Part shown: piece by piece, positions 1-6,752 of the stretch
How positions within the stretch are numbered: the stretch's first letter is position 1
How the letters are laid out: each line of letters begins with the position of its first letter
Translations under genes and position numbers: made by a program
NCBI GenBank assembly: GCA_964540765.1
Contig: CAZINW010000046.1
Location: forward strand, 1 to 15,953
Direction: 5' to 3'
Source: CAZJLN01 sp964540765
GTDB lineage: Bacteria; Chloroflexota; Anaerolineae; Anaerolineales; Anaerolineaceae
DNA: 15,953 nt
The notes under the pieces: model-generated
Database searches by the model: none
Seen by the model: the letters and a program-made list of their open reading frames with translations, nothing else
Told to the model about the DNA's origin: nothing

Positions 1-37
1 AGAACGAAAAGAGGCTACCTTTCATCGCTGTACAGCT

Positions 38-67
38 TTGCGCAGCATGCTCCATTCGTGGTATCAT
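38..67 (+). promoter_or_regulatory. Possible promoter of the thiamine operon
   Basis: A TATCAT hexamer at 62-67 (five of six matches to the -10 consensus) lies 18 bases after TTGCGC at 38-43, a weak -35. It would start transcription near 74, just ahead of the riboswitch aptamer. The placement fits, but the -35 match is poor, so the call rests mostly on position. Confidence 0.3.
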
Positions 68-79
68 ATCCATAAGATC

Positions 80-172
80 ACACGGGGAGCCTGGTGTTGC
101 CAGGCTGAGAGGGAAGCCATAAGCTTCCGACCCGCATAACCTGATCCGGATCATGCCGGCGGAGGGATGCAC
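80..172 (+). promoter_or_regulatory. TPP (thiamine pyrophosphate) riboswitch aptamer
   Basis: This is the THI-box aptamer that binds thiamine pyrophosphate in the nascent mRNA. The conserved segments appear in order: CGGGG at 83-87 pairs with ACCCG at 131-135 (P2); a P3 hairpin follows with GCCTGG and CCAGGC arms and the invariant GGCTGAGA at about 103-110; then ACCTGATC CGGATCATGCCGG (P4 and P5) and the closing GGAGGG at 162-167. I could not find a convincing P1 helix. A terminator and thiamine pyrophosphokinase follow directly, and the next genes encode a thiamine-type importer, as expected for this riboswitch class. Confidence 0.95.
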
Positions 173-186
173 ATATCAGCAAAAGA

Positions 187-213
187 CCCTCCCAAGGCAG
201 GAGGGCTTTTTTT
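187..213 (+). terminator. Riboswitch-controlled intrinsic terminator that also contains the thiN ribosome binding site
   Basis: CCCTCC (187-192) pairs with GGAGGG (200-205) around a seven-base loop, and seven T follow at 207-213. The aptamer's own GGAGGG (162-167) is identical to the 3' arm and can pair with the same CCCTCC, giving an antiterminator when TPP is absent. The 3' arm is also the only good Shine-Dalgarno sequence for the ATG at 214 (eight bases away). Terminator formation should therefore stop transcription and also hide the ribosome site in any transcript that escapes. The pairing is read from the sequence; the switching model is inference from known TPP riboswitches. Confidence 0.85.
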
Positions 214-891
214 ATGTCACAATTCGCGCGTGCGGTGCTTTTCGCCAATGGCGAAGCGGGCTGCCTGGGTAGCATTGAGATCAGCCAGAAGGACTACCTG
301 GTGGCGGTTGACGGCGGACTGCACCACCTGACCAACCTGAACCTCACCCCGCACCTGCTGATCGGTGACCTGGATTCTGTCGACCCGGGAGCCTTACCCG
401 CCCTGCAAACCATCGGGGTGGAGATCCTGCGCTTCCCGCCCGCCAAAAACCAGACCGACCTGGAGTTGGCACTTTACCACGTCATTGCACAGGGATTCAG
501 GCACATCCTGATCGTGGCAGCCCTGGGCGGCAGGCTGGATCAGACCCTGGGCAACCTGGTGCTGCTCACCAACCCTGATCTGGAAGCAATTGACATCCGT
601 ATGGACGACGGCAAAGAGCGCATCTTTCTCATCCGCAAAGATGTGAAATTTACATGCTGCGTGGGTGACCGCATCTCGCTTATCCCATCATGCGCCCCTG
701 CCAGCGGGGTCACAACCGCAGGTCTGGCGTACCCACTGCACCATGAAACGCTCTTCCCCCACCAGACGCGCGGCATCTCCAATGAAGCTATTGCTGAAGA
801 AATATCCATTCAAATCCAAACGGGCATGCTCTTATGCCTGCATACCCGTTGTGATCAAAAATCACAAGAAAAGGAAGTGAACCATGATTAA
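214..891 (+). CDS. thiN: Thiamine pyrophosphokinase (thiamine diphosphokinase)
   Basis: A 225-residue cytosolic enzyme that transfers pyrophosphate from ATP to thiamine, making TPP in one step. Family motifs are visible: VDGG at residues 32-35, the acidic GDLDS at 51-55 (metal and substrate binding), K78 through TD at 81-82, and the C-terminal ALGGRLDQTLGN block at 103-114, where Gln110 stands where many homologues have His. Length is normal for the bacterial family. The ATG at 214 follows the terminator T-run and has GGAGGG eight bases upstream, so the start is secure. The last eight bases overlap the start of the lipoprotein gene, implying translational coupling. Placing the kinase first under the TPP riboswitch means the end product controls both import and activation. 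Confidence 0.95.
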   Translation: MSQFARAVLFANGEAGCLGSIEISQKDYLVAVDGGLHHLTNLNLTPHLLIGDLDSVDPGALPALQTIGVEILRFPPAKNQTDLELALYHVIAQGFRHILIVAALGGRLDQTLGNLVLLTNPDLEAIDIRMDDGKERIFLIRKDVKFTCCVGDRISLIPSCAPASGVTTAGLAYPLHHETLFPHQTRGISNEAIAEEISIQIQTGMLLCLHTRCDQKSQEKEVNHD

Positions 892-1954
892 AAAACTCAT
901 CCCTCTGGTCGTTATTGCAGGACTGCTCCTAGCTGCCTGTGCACCAAAGACGCAGACGCCGGAAACGCCCGCTGAACCCCAAATCCTGACCATCATGACG
1001 CATGACTCCTTTGCCATCAGCGCTGAGCTGGTCACCCAATTTGAGCAGGCAAACAATGCAAAGCTCAACTTTATCAAAGGCGGCGATACCGGTGCAGCGC
1101 TCAACCGCGTGATCCTGCTGCAGCTCAAAGGCACCCCGCCCGCAGATGTATTTTACGGCATTGATAACACCTTTTTATCACGCGCACTCGAAAACGATAT
1201 TTTCGAAGCCTATGATGCGCCCGCACTGGCAGAGATCCCAGCAGCATTCATACTTGACCCACAAAAGCGTGCCCTGCCCATCGATTACGGCGATGTCTGC
1301 ATCAATTACGACAAAGTCTGGTTTGCAGAGAAAGGACTGGCTGTTCCAACAAGCCTGGAAGACCTGGTCAAATCCGAATACACCGGCTTGCTGGCGGTTG
1401 AAAACCCTGCCACTTCCTCCCCGGGGCTGGCATTCCTGCTGGCGACCATTGCACATTTCGGCGAGGATGGCTATCTGGATTATTGGCAAAAGCTGGTCGA
1501 AAACCAGGTGGTGGTCACCTCGGATTGGGAGACAGCCTATTACACCAACTTCAGTGCCTCCTCAGGGCGCGGCCCGCAGCCGATGGTCGTCTCCTATGCA
1601 TCCAGCCCGGCCGCCGAGCTGATCTACGCCGAGACGCCTCTCGAAGAAGCCCCCACCGCCAGTATCATCGGTCCGCAGACCTGCTTCCGCCAGGTGGAAT
1701 TTGCCGGCATCCTCAAAGGCACCCCCAACCGCAGCCTGGCTGAGAAGTTCATCGATTTTATGCTCAGCGTGGACTTCCAAGGAGATGTGCCGTTGCAAAT
1801 GTTCGTCTTCCCGGTAAATCCCTCAGCGGCTTTGCCACCTGAATTTCTGGAAGCAGTGCAGACCCCCTCCGAACCCGCCGCCCTTGACACTTCCTTGATC
1901 GCTGAAAAGCGGGAGGTCTGGGTCGAGGCATGGACGGACCTGGTATTAAAATAA
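884..1954 (+). CDS. thiB: Thiamine ABC transporter, substrate-binding lipoprotein (ThiB/TbpA-like)
   Basis: A 356-residue extracellular solute-binding protein predicted to capture thiamine (or its phosphates) and hand it to the permease. Residues 1-18 form a lipoprotein signal peptide with lipobox LAAC, so Cys19 would be lipidated; a short Pro/Thr-rich linker follows. The N-terminal strand with HDSF, the GGDTGAALNR segment, and PADVFYGIDN are characteristic of the ThiB branch of family 1 binding proteins. AAGGAAG (871-877) precedes the ATG at 884, which overlaps the end of thiN. The close iron-binding FbpA group is an alternative by fold, but the riboswitch and the neighbouring kinase point to thiamine. 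Confidence 0.88.
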   Translation: MIKKLIPLVVIAGLLLAACAPKTQTPETPAEPQILTIMTHDSFAISAELVTQFEQANNAKLNFIKGGDTGAALNRVILLQLKGTPPADVFYGIDNTFLSRALENDIFEAYDAPALAEIPAAFILDPQKRALPIDYGDVCINYDKVWFAEKGLAVPTSLEDLVKSEYTGLLAVENPATSSPGLAFLLATIAHFGEDGYLDYWQKLVENQVVVTSDWETAYYTNFSASSGRGPQPMVVSYASSPAAELIYAETPLEEAPTASIIGPQTCFRQVEFAGILKGTPNRSLAEKFIDFMLSVDFQGDVPLQMFVFPVNPSAALPPEFLEAVQTPSEPAALDTSLIAEKREVWVEAWTDLVLK

Positions 1955-3678
1955 AACCTATGGTAAACAGGCAGCTTTTTAAGACAAACAACCACAAACC
2001 ACAAGTGCGGGCGGCGTTGTTGTGGCTGCTGCCCGTTGCTTTTTTGAGCATCTTTTTCTACCAGCCACTGATCGCCATCTTCAAGCTTATTTTCTCAGCG
2101 CAATTCAGCGCAAGTTGGTCCAGCTTTAATTGGAACAGCATCCTCAAGCCGCTGGGGTTTACCTTCTACCAGGCGACGCTTTCCACCCTGCTGACATTGC
2201 TGTTGGGTCTGCCCAGTGCCTACATTTTTTCTCACTTCAATTTCGCCGGAAAGAAGCTGATGCGCCTGCTGACGACCATCTCCTTCATCCTGCCAACCGT
2301 CGTGGTCGCTGCTGGCTTCAATGCCCTGCTGGGTCCGCGCGGCTGGCTCAACCTGGGGCTGATGGCTTTATTCGGATTGGATCAAGCCCCCATCCAGTTC
2401 CTCAATACCTTTCCAGCCATCCTGCTGGCACATGTCTTTTACAATACCACCATCATCATCCGCATTGTCGGGTCAGCCTGGGCAGGGCAAAACGACAGGC
2501 TGGAACAGGCTGCCCAAATGCTGGGGGCGCATCCTTGGCGGGCATTCAGGGAGATCACCCTGCCCATGCTATCGCCTGCGATTGCAGCTGCCTCCCTGCT
2601 GGTATTTCTCTTCAATTTTACCAGCTTCGGGGTGGTGCTAATGCTGGGCGGTCCGCAATATGCCACGCTTGAGGTGGAGATCTACACCCAGGCATTTCAC
2701 ATGCTCAACCTGCCGCTGGCAGGGCTGCTGTCGCTCGTCCAATTGGCGTGTACGCTCGGCATCACTGTCCTCTACAACCGCCTCAGCCAAACGCGTGCCA
2801 GCAATTTGATGCCAGTCAGCCAGGCTGAGACGCTGCGCCGCCCCACCAGGGTATGGGAAAAGGTCATGGTCGGGGTGGTGGTGGTGATCTTGTTTGTTTT
2901 GATCGCCTCACCCCTGCTGGCATTGTCCCTGCGTTCGGTGGTCAGGCTGGAGGCAGCCCGTGGAGAGCGCGCTGAGGTGACAGCCGGCTTCACCCTGGCT
3001 TATTACAAGGAACTCTTCGTCAACCGCCAGGGATCCCTCTTTTACGTGCCGCCCATCCAGGCGATGCGCAACTCTTTAACCTACTCCATCCTGACAGTGC
3101 TGATCTCCGTCAGCATGGGAACGCTGGTGGCTTACGCCATGGATCAACGCAGCCGCCTCAACCGCTGGCTTGATCCGTTCATCATGCTGCCGCTGGGTGC
3201 TTCCGCAGTCACACTGGGGCTTGGGTTCATCGTCGTCTTTAATATGCCCCCCTGGAACCAGCCAGAATTTCCCCTGCTGGTGCCGATTGCGCACAGCCTG
3301 GTGGCGCTGCCGTTTGTGGTGCGCAGCTTGCTACCGACCCTCAGGAATATTCCGCCATCCCTGCGCCAGGCAGCCGGCATGCTGGGCGCATCTCCTTTGC
3401 AGGTTTTTCGCGAAGTGGACCTGCCCATCCTGATGCGTGCCCTGCTAGTCAGCGCTGTTTTTGCCTTTACCATCTCGTTGGGCGAGTTTGGCGCTTCCAG
3501 TTTCATCACCACACCTGAAAACCCCACCATCCCGGTAGCCATCTACCGCTACATATCGCAGCCGGGTGCCCTCAACTATGGGCAGGCACTGGCAATGTCC
3601 ACCCTGTTGATGGCAGTCTGCACAGCCGGCATCTGGCTGATTGAAAAAGTCCGCCTGCCCGGAGAAGAGGTCTTTTAA
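1930..3678 (+). CDS. thiP: Thiamine ABC transporter, fused double-domain permease (ThiP-like)
   Basis: A 582-residue inner-membrane protein made of two fused permease halves, as in ThiP and FbpB. Each half carries the EAA loop that docks the ATPase: EQAAQMLGAHPWRAF at about 192-206 and RQAAGMLGASPLQVF at about 479-493. Hydrophobic segments include about 28-56, 79-102, 112-135, 160-180, 213-240, 262-282, 311-335, 383-404 and several after 412. The reading frame opens at the ATG at 1930, overlapping the lipoprotein gene by 25 bases, with GGGAGG at 1911-1916 somewhat far upstream. The in-frame ATG at 1960, just after the upstream stop, gives a more typical N-terminus but has no clear ribosome site. 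Both starts remain possible. Confidence 0.9.
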   Translation: MDGPGIKIKPMVNRQLFKTNNHKPQVRAALLWLLPVAFLSIFFYQPLIAIFKLIFSAQFSASWSSFNWNSILKPLGFTFYQATLSTLLTLLLGLPSAYIFSHFNFAGKKLMRLLTTISFILPTVVVAAGFNALLGPRGWLNLGLMALFGLDQAPIQFLNTFPAILLAHVFYNTTIIIRIVGSAWAGQNDRLEQAAQMLGAHPWRAFREITLPMLSPAIAAASLLVFLFNFTSFGVVLMLGGPQYATLEVEIYTQAFHMLNLPLAGLLSLVQLACTLGITVLYNRLSQTRASNLMPVSQAETLRRPTRVWEKVMVGVVVVILFVLIASPLLALSLRSVVRLEAARGERAEVTAGFTLAYYKELFVNRQGSLFYVPPIQAMRNSLTYSILTVLISVSMGTLVAYAMDQRSRLNRWLDPFIMLPLGASAVTLGLGFIVVFNMPPWNQPEFPLLVPIAHSLVALPFVVRSLLPTLRNIPPSLRQAAGMLGASPLQVFREVDLPILMRALLVSAVFAFTISLGEFGASSFITTPENPTIPVAIYRYISQPGALNYGQALAMSTLLMAVCTAGIWLIEKVRLPGEEVF

Positions 3679-4724
3679 TGCTGGAAGTCAGAGATATTTA
3701 CAAGAAATATGAGGGTAAGCCCCTGCTGGAAGGTGTCTCCTTTACCGTTAACAAAGGCGAGACCATCTGCCTGCTGGGTACATCCGGCAGTGGGAAAAGC
3801 ACCCTGCTGCGCATCATCTCAGGGCTGGAGATACCGGACTCGGGCAGCGTGCTTTGGAACGGGGCTGACCTGGCAACCACCCCACCCTACCAGCGCCGCT
3901 TTGGGCTGATGTTCCAGGATTATGCCCTCTTCCCGCATCGCACTGTCTTTCAGAACGTGGCTTTTGGCTTGCGCATGCAAAAGCTGCCTGCGCAGGAGAT
4001 CCAGGATCGCACCGAAAAATCGCTGCGCACCATCAATATGCTTGATTTTTCCAGCCGGCGCGTGACAGACCTTTCCGGCGGGGAGCAGCAGCGGGTGGCA
4101 CTGGCACGTGCCCTGGCGCCCGACCCACACCTGCTGATGCTGGACGAACCCCTGGGTGCGCTTGACCGCAGCTTGCGCGAACAACTCAGCCAGGAACTGC
4201 GCCGCGTCCTGCATGAAACCGACCTACCTGCCATCTACGTCACCCATGACCAGTCAGAAGCTTTTGCCATTGCTGACCGCCTGCTTATATTACATGAGGG
4301 CAGGATCATTCAGGCAGGCACCCCCCAGGAAATCTACCAGGCGCCGGCATCCGCCTGGGTGGCTAACTTCTTTGGGCTGGGCAACCTGCTACCTGGCAGC
4401 GTGCACTCCGTCAATCCGTTTGCAATAGATACACCTCTTGGCATCATGCAGGTTGTCTGTGATGGACAGCCCCCATCAGTCGGGGAAAAGCGTGTCCTGC
4501 TTCTGCGCCCATCAGAGGCGCGTGTGTGCCCTATAAATGAAAATCCGGTAAATTGCATCTCGGGTACTGTCAGTGACAGCATCTTCCAAGGGGAAGCCTA
4601 CCGCCTGAGCCTGCGTGCACAGAACGGCATCACAATATTCATCCAGGCGGCCCAGGACCAACCCAGAGGATCAAGGTTGGGCGTGTATTTCCCGCCTGAA
4701 AAGGTCCAATGCCTGCCAGTGTAA
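3678..4724 (+). CDS. ABC transporter ATP-binding protein with C-terminal TOBE-like region (thiamine importer)
   Basis: A 348-residue cytoplasmic ATPase that powers the permease. It has Walker A GTSGSGKST (34-42), Q-loop Gln80 in FQDYALFPH, signature LSGGEQQR (132-139), Walker B LLMLDE (152-157), D-loop ALD (161-163) and H-loop His190. The ATG shares its A with the TAA stop of the permease gene, so the two are translationally coupled. About 110 residues follow the nucleotide-binding core and look like a TOBE-type domain, as in FbpC, PotA and CysA; the classic thiamine ATPase ThiQ is much shorter (about 230 residues). Sequence alone would allow ferric iron or polyamine uptake, so thiamine specificity is inferred from the operon. 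Confidence 0.9.
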   Translation: MLEVRDIYKKYEGKPLLEGVSFTVNKGETICLLGTSGSGKSTLLRIISGLEIPDSGSVLWNGADLATTPPYQRRFGLMFQDYALFPHRTVFQNVAFGLRMQKLPAQEIQDRTEKSLRTINMLDFSSRRVTDLSGGEQQRVALARALAPDPHLLMLDEPLGALDRSLREQLSQELRRVLHETDLPAIYVTHDQSEAFAIADRLLILHEGRIIQAGTPQEIYQAPASAWVANFFGLGNLLPGSVHSVNPFAIDTPLGIMQVVCDGQPPSVGEKRVLLLRPSEARVCPINENPVNCISGTVSDSIFQGEAYRLSLRAQNGITIFIQAAQDQPRGSRLGVYFPPEKVQCLPV

Positions 4725-4754
4725 AATATCCTTAATTAAGTGAAGAGAGCCTGG

Positions 4755-5279
4755 ATGCAAACTAAATCCCTGATGAACCTTACCGTTATTAAATGTAACC
4801 ACCTGGGCAAGGAAATGTGGCGGTACCCTGCCAGGGTGATATCCACCTCCCTGAATACGATGGTTATCGAAGCATTCTTTACCCACGCAGACATGCCTTT
4901 TCACGGCATCCTGCTCAGGGAGGGTGACAGGTTCATTGAGACCTATTTCAATGACCGTTGGTACAACATTTTGGAACTCCATGACAAAGATGACGATGCA
5001 CTCAAAGGCTGGTACTGCAACGTCTGCCGCCCAGCCATCTTTACGGATGACACCATCAGCTTTGATGACCTGGCGCTTGACCTCCTGATCTACCCGGACA
5101 AATCCAGTCTGTTACTGGATGAGAATGAGTTTAAATCCCTGGCTCTGGATAAAAACACCCGCCAGGCCTGCTGGCAGGCTATAGATTCTTTAAAAGATTT
5201 GTTGCAGGTCATCAGACCGTTTCAGACCCCCAATGAGGATTGGTATCCTTCAGGGAAATCCATGCAAAGATTTCCCTGA
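4755..5279 (+). CDS. DUF402 domain protein (FomD / nucleoside-phosphate hydrolase-like)
   Basis: A 174-residue soluble protein. The core WYNILELHD (about 69-77), KGWYCNVCRPA (84-94) and the later DLALDLLIYP ... LLDENEF block (105-126) match DUF402 (Pfam PF04167). That family includes FomD and staphylococcal nucleoside di/triphosphate hydrolases; the substrate here is unknown. I chose the ATG at 4755 because GAAGAGAG lies just ahead of it. A GTG at 4740 and an ATG at 4773 are in-frame alternatives. The gene begins 30 bases after the transporter ATPase gene with no terminator between, so it may be the last gene of the thiamine operon, although a link to thiamine metabolism is speculative. Its stop codon lies inside a 13-bp inverted repeat. 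Confidence 0.8.
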   Translation: MQTKSLMNLTVIKCNHLGKEMWRYPARVISTSLNTMVIEAFFTHADMPFHGILLREGDRFIETYFNDRWYNILELHDKDDDALKGWYCNVCRPAIFTDDTISFDDLALDLLIYPDKSSLLLDENEFKSLALDKNTRQACWQAIDSLKDLLQVIRPFQTPNEDWYPSGKSMQRFP

Positions 5280-5281
5280 AG
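5248..5281. repeat. Perfect 13-bp inverted repeat covering the DUF402 stop codon
   Basis: CTTCAGGGAAATC (5248-5260) and GATTTCCCTGAAG (5269-5281) are exact reverse complements around an eight-base loop. The TGA stop of the upstream gene (5277-5279) lies in the right arm. There is no T-run on either side, so this is not a standard intrinsic terminator. It sits between two convergent genes and may protect or define the mRNA 3' end, or be a small repeat element inserted at the gene end. Confidence 0.8.
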
Positions 5282-5305
5282 TCCCAGGTCAAACCTGTGC
5301 TGCCA

Positions 5306-5328
5306 GGTGTAATTTATTAATTTACACC
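5306..5328. repeat. 7-bp hairpin at the 3' end of the convergent DUF4190 gene
   Basis: GGTGTAA (5306-5312) and TTACACC (5322-5328) are exact reverse complements with a nine-base AT-rich loop. The stop codon of the minus-strand DUF4190 gene (5317-5319) falls in the loop. No T-tract follows on either strand. Together with the repeat at 5248-5281 it fills the convergent junction with two hairpins. Confidence 0.55.
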
Positions 5329-5631
5329 CGCCCAACTCCAAATGGCTGTGCCAAAGACAATGAGAAGTACGATAACGGCACAAACTCCGATCGCCGCCAA
5401 TGCAATGCCGATCCAACCCAGGATGACACCCCACTTTGCCAGGTCTTCTCCCGTTTGAGTGCCGGCGCTCTCAATAATTTGTTTCTTGGCAACATTTCCA
5501 CCAATGACGCCAAAAAGAGACCCCAGGAAGGGCAGGATGGTCAGACCGGTGATTCCACCGATCAATGAAACGATCGACCAATCATTGGTTTTTTTTGGTG
5601 TTGGGATTTGATATTGATTATTGTTTTCCAT
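5317..5631 (-). CDS. Small DUF4190-like membrane protein (copy 1)
   Basis: A 104-residue protein of unknown function. After a polar Asn/Gln-rich N-terminus, it has a Gly/Leu-rich hydrophobic stretch at about 19-47, a short charged loop (KKQIIESAGTQTGEDLAKW), then a hydrophobic hairpin at about 68-98. The order of hydrophobic stretch, acidic-tolerant loop and W-G-x-x-L-G-W-I-G segment is typical of DUF4190. AAGGAG lies six bases before the ATG. It is a paralogue of the gene immediately upstream on the same strand (5737-6075): both carry ILPFLGSL or LVPFLGSL, then IGG, then GVILGWIG or GLVLGWIG. The family is often described as predicted membrane proteins; no activity can be assigned. Confidence 0.8.
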   Translation of the reverse strand: MENNNQYQIPTPKKTNDWSIVSLIGGITGLTILPFLGSLFGVIGGNVAKKQIIESAGTQTGEDLAKWGVILGWIGIALAAIGVCAVIVLLIVFGTAIWSWAGVN

Positions 5632-5736
5632 GTGATACTCCTTAGATTAAATTGTTTTAGTTAGTTTTTTGGTTGATAAAGCCCTTCGATATTCTTGACC
5701 CAATTGGTGGTTAATCAGATCAACTTCGATGAAGTT

Positions 5737-6075
5737 TTAGTAATACAATCCCAATCCATTCATCAGATCAGGGAGACCGCCACACAGGGCAGCCCCAGTG
5801 GCAAGCGGGATAATAATGGACAGGCAAAGCGTGATGATGATCAAAGCCATGCCGATCCAGCCCAGGACCAACCCCCAGGTCGCCATGCTCTCACCAACAA
5901 GCCTGCCCATGCTATTGTGAATATCGTCCTTGGCAGCATAACCTCCGATGATGGCAATAAGCGACCCCAGGAATGGGACCAGGGTCAGCCCGGCAATACC
6001 GCTGATCAGTGCAATCACAGCCCAATTACTGTTCTTGATCGGGACTGATGGGGTTAACTGATTATTCTCTACCAT
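5737..6075 (-). CDS. Small DUF4190-like membrane protein (copy 2)
   Basis: A 112-residue predicted membrane protein with the same plan as its neighbour at 5317-5631: polar N-terminus, hydrophobic region at about 18-50, a loop with the sequence AAKDDIHNSMGRLVGESMATW, and a second hydrophobic region at about 67-100. Its C-terminus ends in a short Gly/Leu/Tyr tail that differs from copy 1. AGGAG lies six bases upstream of the ATG. A 105-base spacer separates the copies and a 36-base spacer separates it from the DUF4126 gene upstream, so the three may be transcribed together. The function is unknown. Confidence 0.8.
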   Translation of the reverse strand: MVENNQLTPSVPIKNSNWAVIALISGIAGLTLVPFLGSLIAIIGGYAAKDDIHNSMGRLVGESMATWGLVLGWIGMALIIITLCLSIIIPLATGAALCGGLPDLMNGLGLYY

Positions 6076-6111
6076 CTTAGGCTCCTGTTGTAGAAAAGAA
6101 CTTTATCACCT

Positions 6112-6681
6112 TCAGACTGCCTGTTTTCTCTTTGACCTTCTACTCAGCCACCTGGCGACCAAGATCACGAGCAGCACGAGGATGACTGCCATCAGGACGG
6201 GTACAACCACTGCCAGCACAGAGATGACTGTCGAAACGGCGTCTTCCAGGACACTGACCGCCGCATCCCCCGTGCCCGCCGTGGCAACAGTGACAGCCGG
6301 TCGGATCGCCAGCGATTTAACAGCATGGACGCTGCCTGCCACCAACAAGCCTGCAATGATCGAAAGCACAGGATGCACTTCGGTAACTGACTGGGCGCTG
6401 GCTGCAAACAGGATGGCACCCGCCGTAGGTCTGATGAAGGTTTGAATGGCGTCATTGATGTGATCAACTGCCGGCACTTTGTCGGCGAAAAATTCCACTA
6501 AAGAGAGCACGATCAAAACACCGATCGTCCACCAACTGGTGAGCGCATCCCAAGGTTTTGCCAGCTCAATTAAATTGCTGAATTTGGCTAACAGGGATAC
6601 GATTAACAAGGGGATATAGGCATTCAAACCCGCTGATGCCGATAATCCAAATGCTGATAATATGCCACTAACTGCTTCCAT
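6112..6681 (-). CDS. DUF4126 family membrane protein
   Basis: A 189-residue integral membrane protein of unknown function. The N-terminus with LSASAGLNAYIPLLIVSL, the segment LVEFFADKVPAVDHINDAIQTFIRPTAG in the first half, and HAVKSLAIRPAVT later are hallmarks of DUF4126. Hydrophobic segments lie at about 5-32, 50-65, 85-118 and 135-180, ending in a strongly basic tail (RRSKRKQ), which predicts a cytoplasmic C-terminus. AAGGG precedes the ATG by six bases, and an extended -10 promoter lies about 40 bases further upstream, so this gene probably starts its own transcript leading into the two DUF4190 genes. Confidence 0.85.
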   Translation of the reverse strand: MEAVSGILSAFGLSASAGLNAYIPLLIVSLLAKFSNLIELAKPWDALTSWWTIGVLIVLSLVEFFADKVPAVDHINDAIQTFIRPTAGAILFAASAQSVTEVHPVLSIIAGLLVAGSVHAVKSLAIRPAVTVATAGTGDAAVSVLEDAVSTVISVLAVVVPVLMAVILVLLVILVARWLSRRSKRKQAV

Positions 6682-6716
6682 AAAATTCCCTTTTCTACAA
6701 TAAAAACACTAACTCT

Positions 6717-6725
6717 ATTATAGCA
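6717..6725 (-). promoter_or_regulatory. Extended -10 promoter for the DUF4126 gene
   Basis: On the minus strand TGCTATAAT gives a perfect -10 hexamer (complement at 6717-6722) with the TGn extension. No good -35 is seen, which is common for extended -10 promoters. Transcription would start near 6710, about 29 bases before the DUF4126 ATG. Confidence 0.55.
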
Positions 6726-6752
6726 AGTTTTAACAAATGGAACAGTAGATAA

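Noticed and set aside
78..275. 65-codon minus-strand reading frame across the riboswitch
   Set aside because: It lies opposite the TPP aptamer and terminator, has no ribosome site, and shows no coding pattern.
5722..5738. Six-base hairpin AACTTC-GAT-GAAGTT near the end of the second DUF4190 gene
   Set aside because: The stem is short with a three-base loop and has only a weak T-run on the plus strand, so it is not a convincing terminator for the minus-strand gene.
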